DNA of 64,000 nt from Rhizobium leguminosarum. GTDB taxonomy: Bacteria; Pseudomonadota; Alphaproteobacteria; Rhizobiales; Rhizobiaceae. The notes beneath the pieces were generated by a model. That model saw nothing but the letters and a program-made list of their open reading frames with translations, did not search any database and had not been told where the DNA came from. Below are positions 63,662 through 64,000 of this stretch, piece after piece (position 1 is the first letter of the stretch; every line of letters starts with the position of its first letter). A program made the translations under genes and the position numbers. The stretch spans positions 190,128 to 254,127 of the forward strand of contig NZ_LWBS01000417.1 of NCBI RefSeq assembly GCF_001652265.1, given 5' to 3'.

Positions 63662-64000
63662 GTGCGCCCAGCACGGGCGTACTCTTGTGGGTGGAAGTCC
63701 CACCGTAAGCTGGTCATAGCGAGCGAAGAGAAGCGCAACTGCGGAAGGGCGACCAACCGTGGGGAGGAAGCGTGGATCGAAACTGCGGGCCGATGGACAA
63801 GAACCGGATATGAGGCGGTGCCGACCAGGGCGAGCGGGCAACGAACCGCGAAGCTCTTGTGACCAAGGGGCGGTGGCGTAAATCCGGCGGTCGTGCAGGG
63901 AAGGAGTGCGTTCTTACCTGGGGAGATCTCGCTTTGCGCCTGAAAGGGCGACGGTGTCGAGCCGGCGCGAGAAGTCAGCAGAGGCCGTAGTAGGGAGCGC
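63662..64000 (+). mobile_element. Group II intron, 5' part (probably terminator-inserting class C)
   Basis: Starts with the conserved GTGCG (63662-63666: GTGCGCCCAGCACGGGCG). It continues with GTGGGTGGAAGTCCCACC (a domain I stem) and many GNRA-like loops, and ends in the window at AAGTCAGCAGAGGCCGTAG, a stretch that usually precedes the intron-encoded reverse transcriptase. The insertion just after the rpmE terminator is typical of class C introns. The reverse-transcriptase ORF and the 3' end lie outside the window. Confidence 0.85.

Overview
The window is a gene-dense, high-GC alphaproteobacterial chromosome segment that looks like Rhizobium (R. leguminosarum/R. etli group). This rests on protein content (homospermidine synthase, an Omp10-type lipoprotein, GapR/DUF2312, DUF1244, DUF1036-pyk, a secondary che cluster) and on five copies or remnants of a ~107-bp palindromic intergenic element matching RIME1. 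No tRNA, rRNA, CRISPR array, prophage or integrase was seen. The only clear mobile element is the 5' end of a group II intron at the right edge.

Layout. 1-6.5 kb: a truncated lytic transglycosylase, galU, an outer-membrane barrel protein, kdsD and a qmcA-nfeD pair. 6.5-16.4 kb: mostly minus-strand metabolic and envelope genes (hemH, a 5'-nucleotidase fused to LysM, an Omp10 lipoprotein, hss, and pepF-pabB-pabC-yciI). 16.4-24.8 kb: an NtrC-type regulator, a DUF882 envelope protein, gapR, DUF1244, an N-formylglutamate amidohydrolase, DUF1036-pyk and a LysE exporter. 24.8-34.2 kb: an accessory-looking stretch with a tautomerase-cupin-DUF4865 operon opposite a LysR gene, a PhyH oxygenase behind a probable leader-peptide attenuator, a threonine dehydratase, ggt, an XRE regulator opposite a frameshifted SDR gene, and an alpha/beta hydrolase whose 3' end is made of repeat DNA. 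34.2-40.8 kb: a TPR protein, rpmJ, purEK, two YdcH genes, ArsR, a TSUP permease, a ThiE-like protein and a Sel1 protein.

40.9-54.7 kb is a complete chemosensory cluster: STAS-cheY-cheA-cheW-mcp-mcp-mcp-cheW-cheR-cheB, most genes overlapping by ATGA. A divergent gene encodes a soluble receptor-like protein. It has a degenerate receptor tip, a CheZ-like DxxxQ motif and a CheZ-like acidic/aromatic C-terminus. No cheZ or cheD lies in the cluster, so this protein is a candidate for the missing CheY-P phosphatase or sink. After it come suhB, a MotA/MotB-like pair, an ECF42-type sigma factor with its DGPF partner, DUF1508, an orphan TctC protein, an ABC exporter and rpmE.

Two repeat families punctuate the window. 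Family A (RIME1-like) often supplies or adjoins the stop codon of the preceding gene. Family B (two hairpins, ~95-100 bp) lies in four of its five places between convergent gene ends. The strongest leads for new biology are the CheZ-like receptor-like protein, the near-leaderless leader peptide with mutually exclusive hairpins before the PhyH gene, and the MotA/MotB-like pair.
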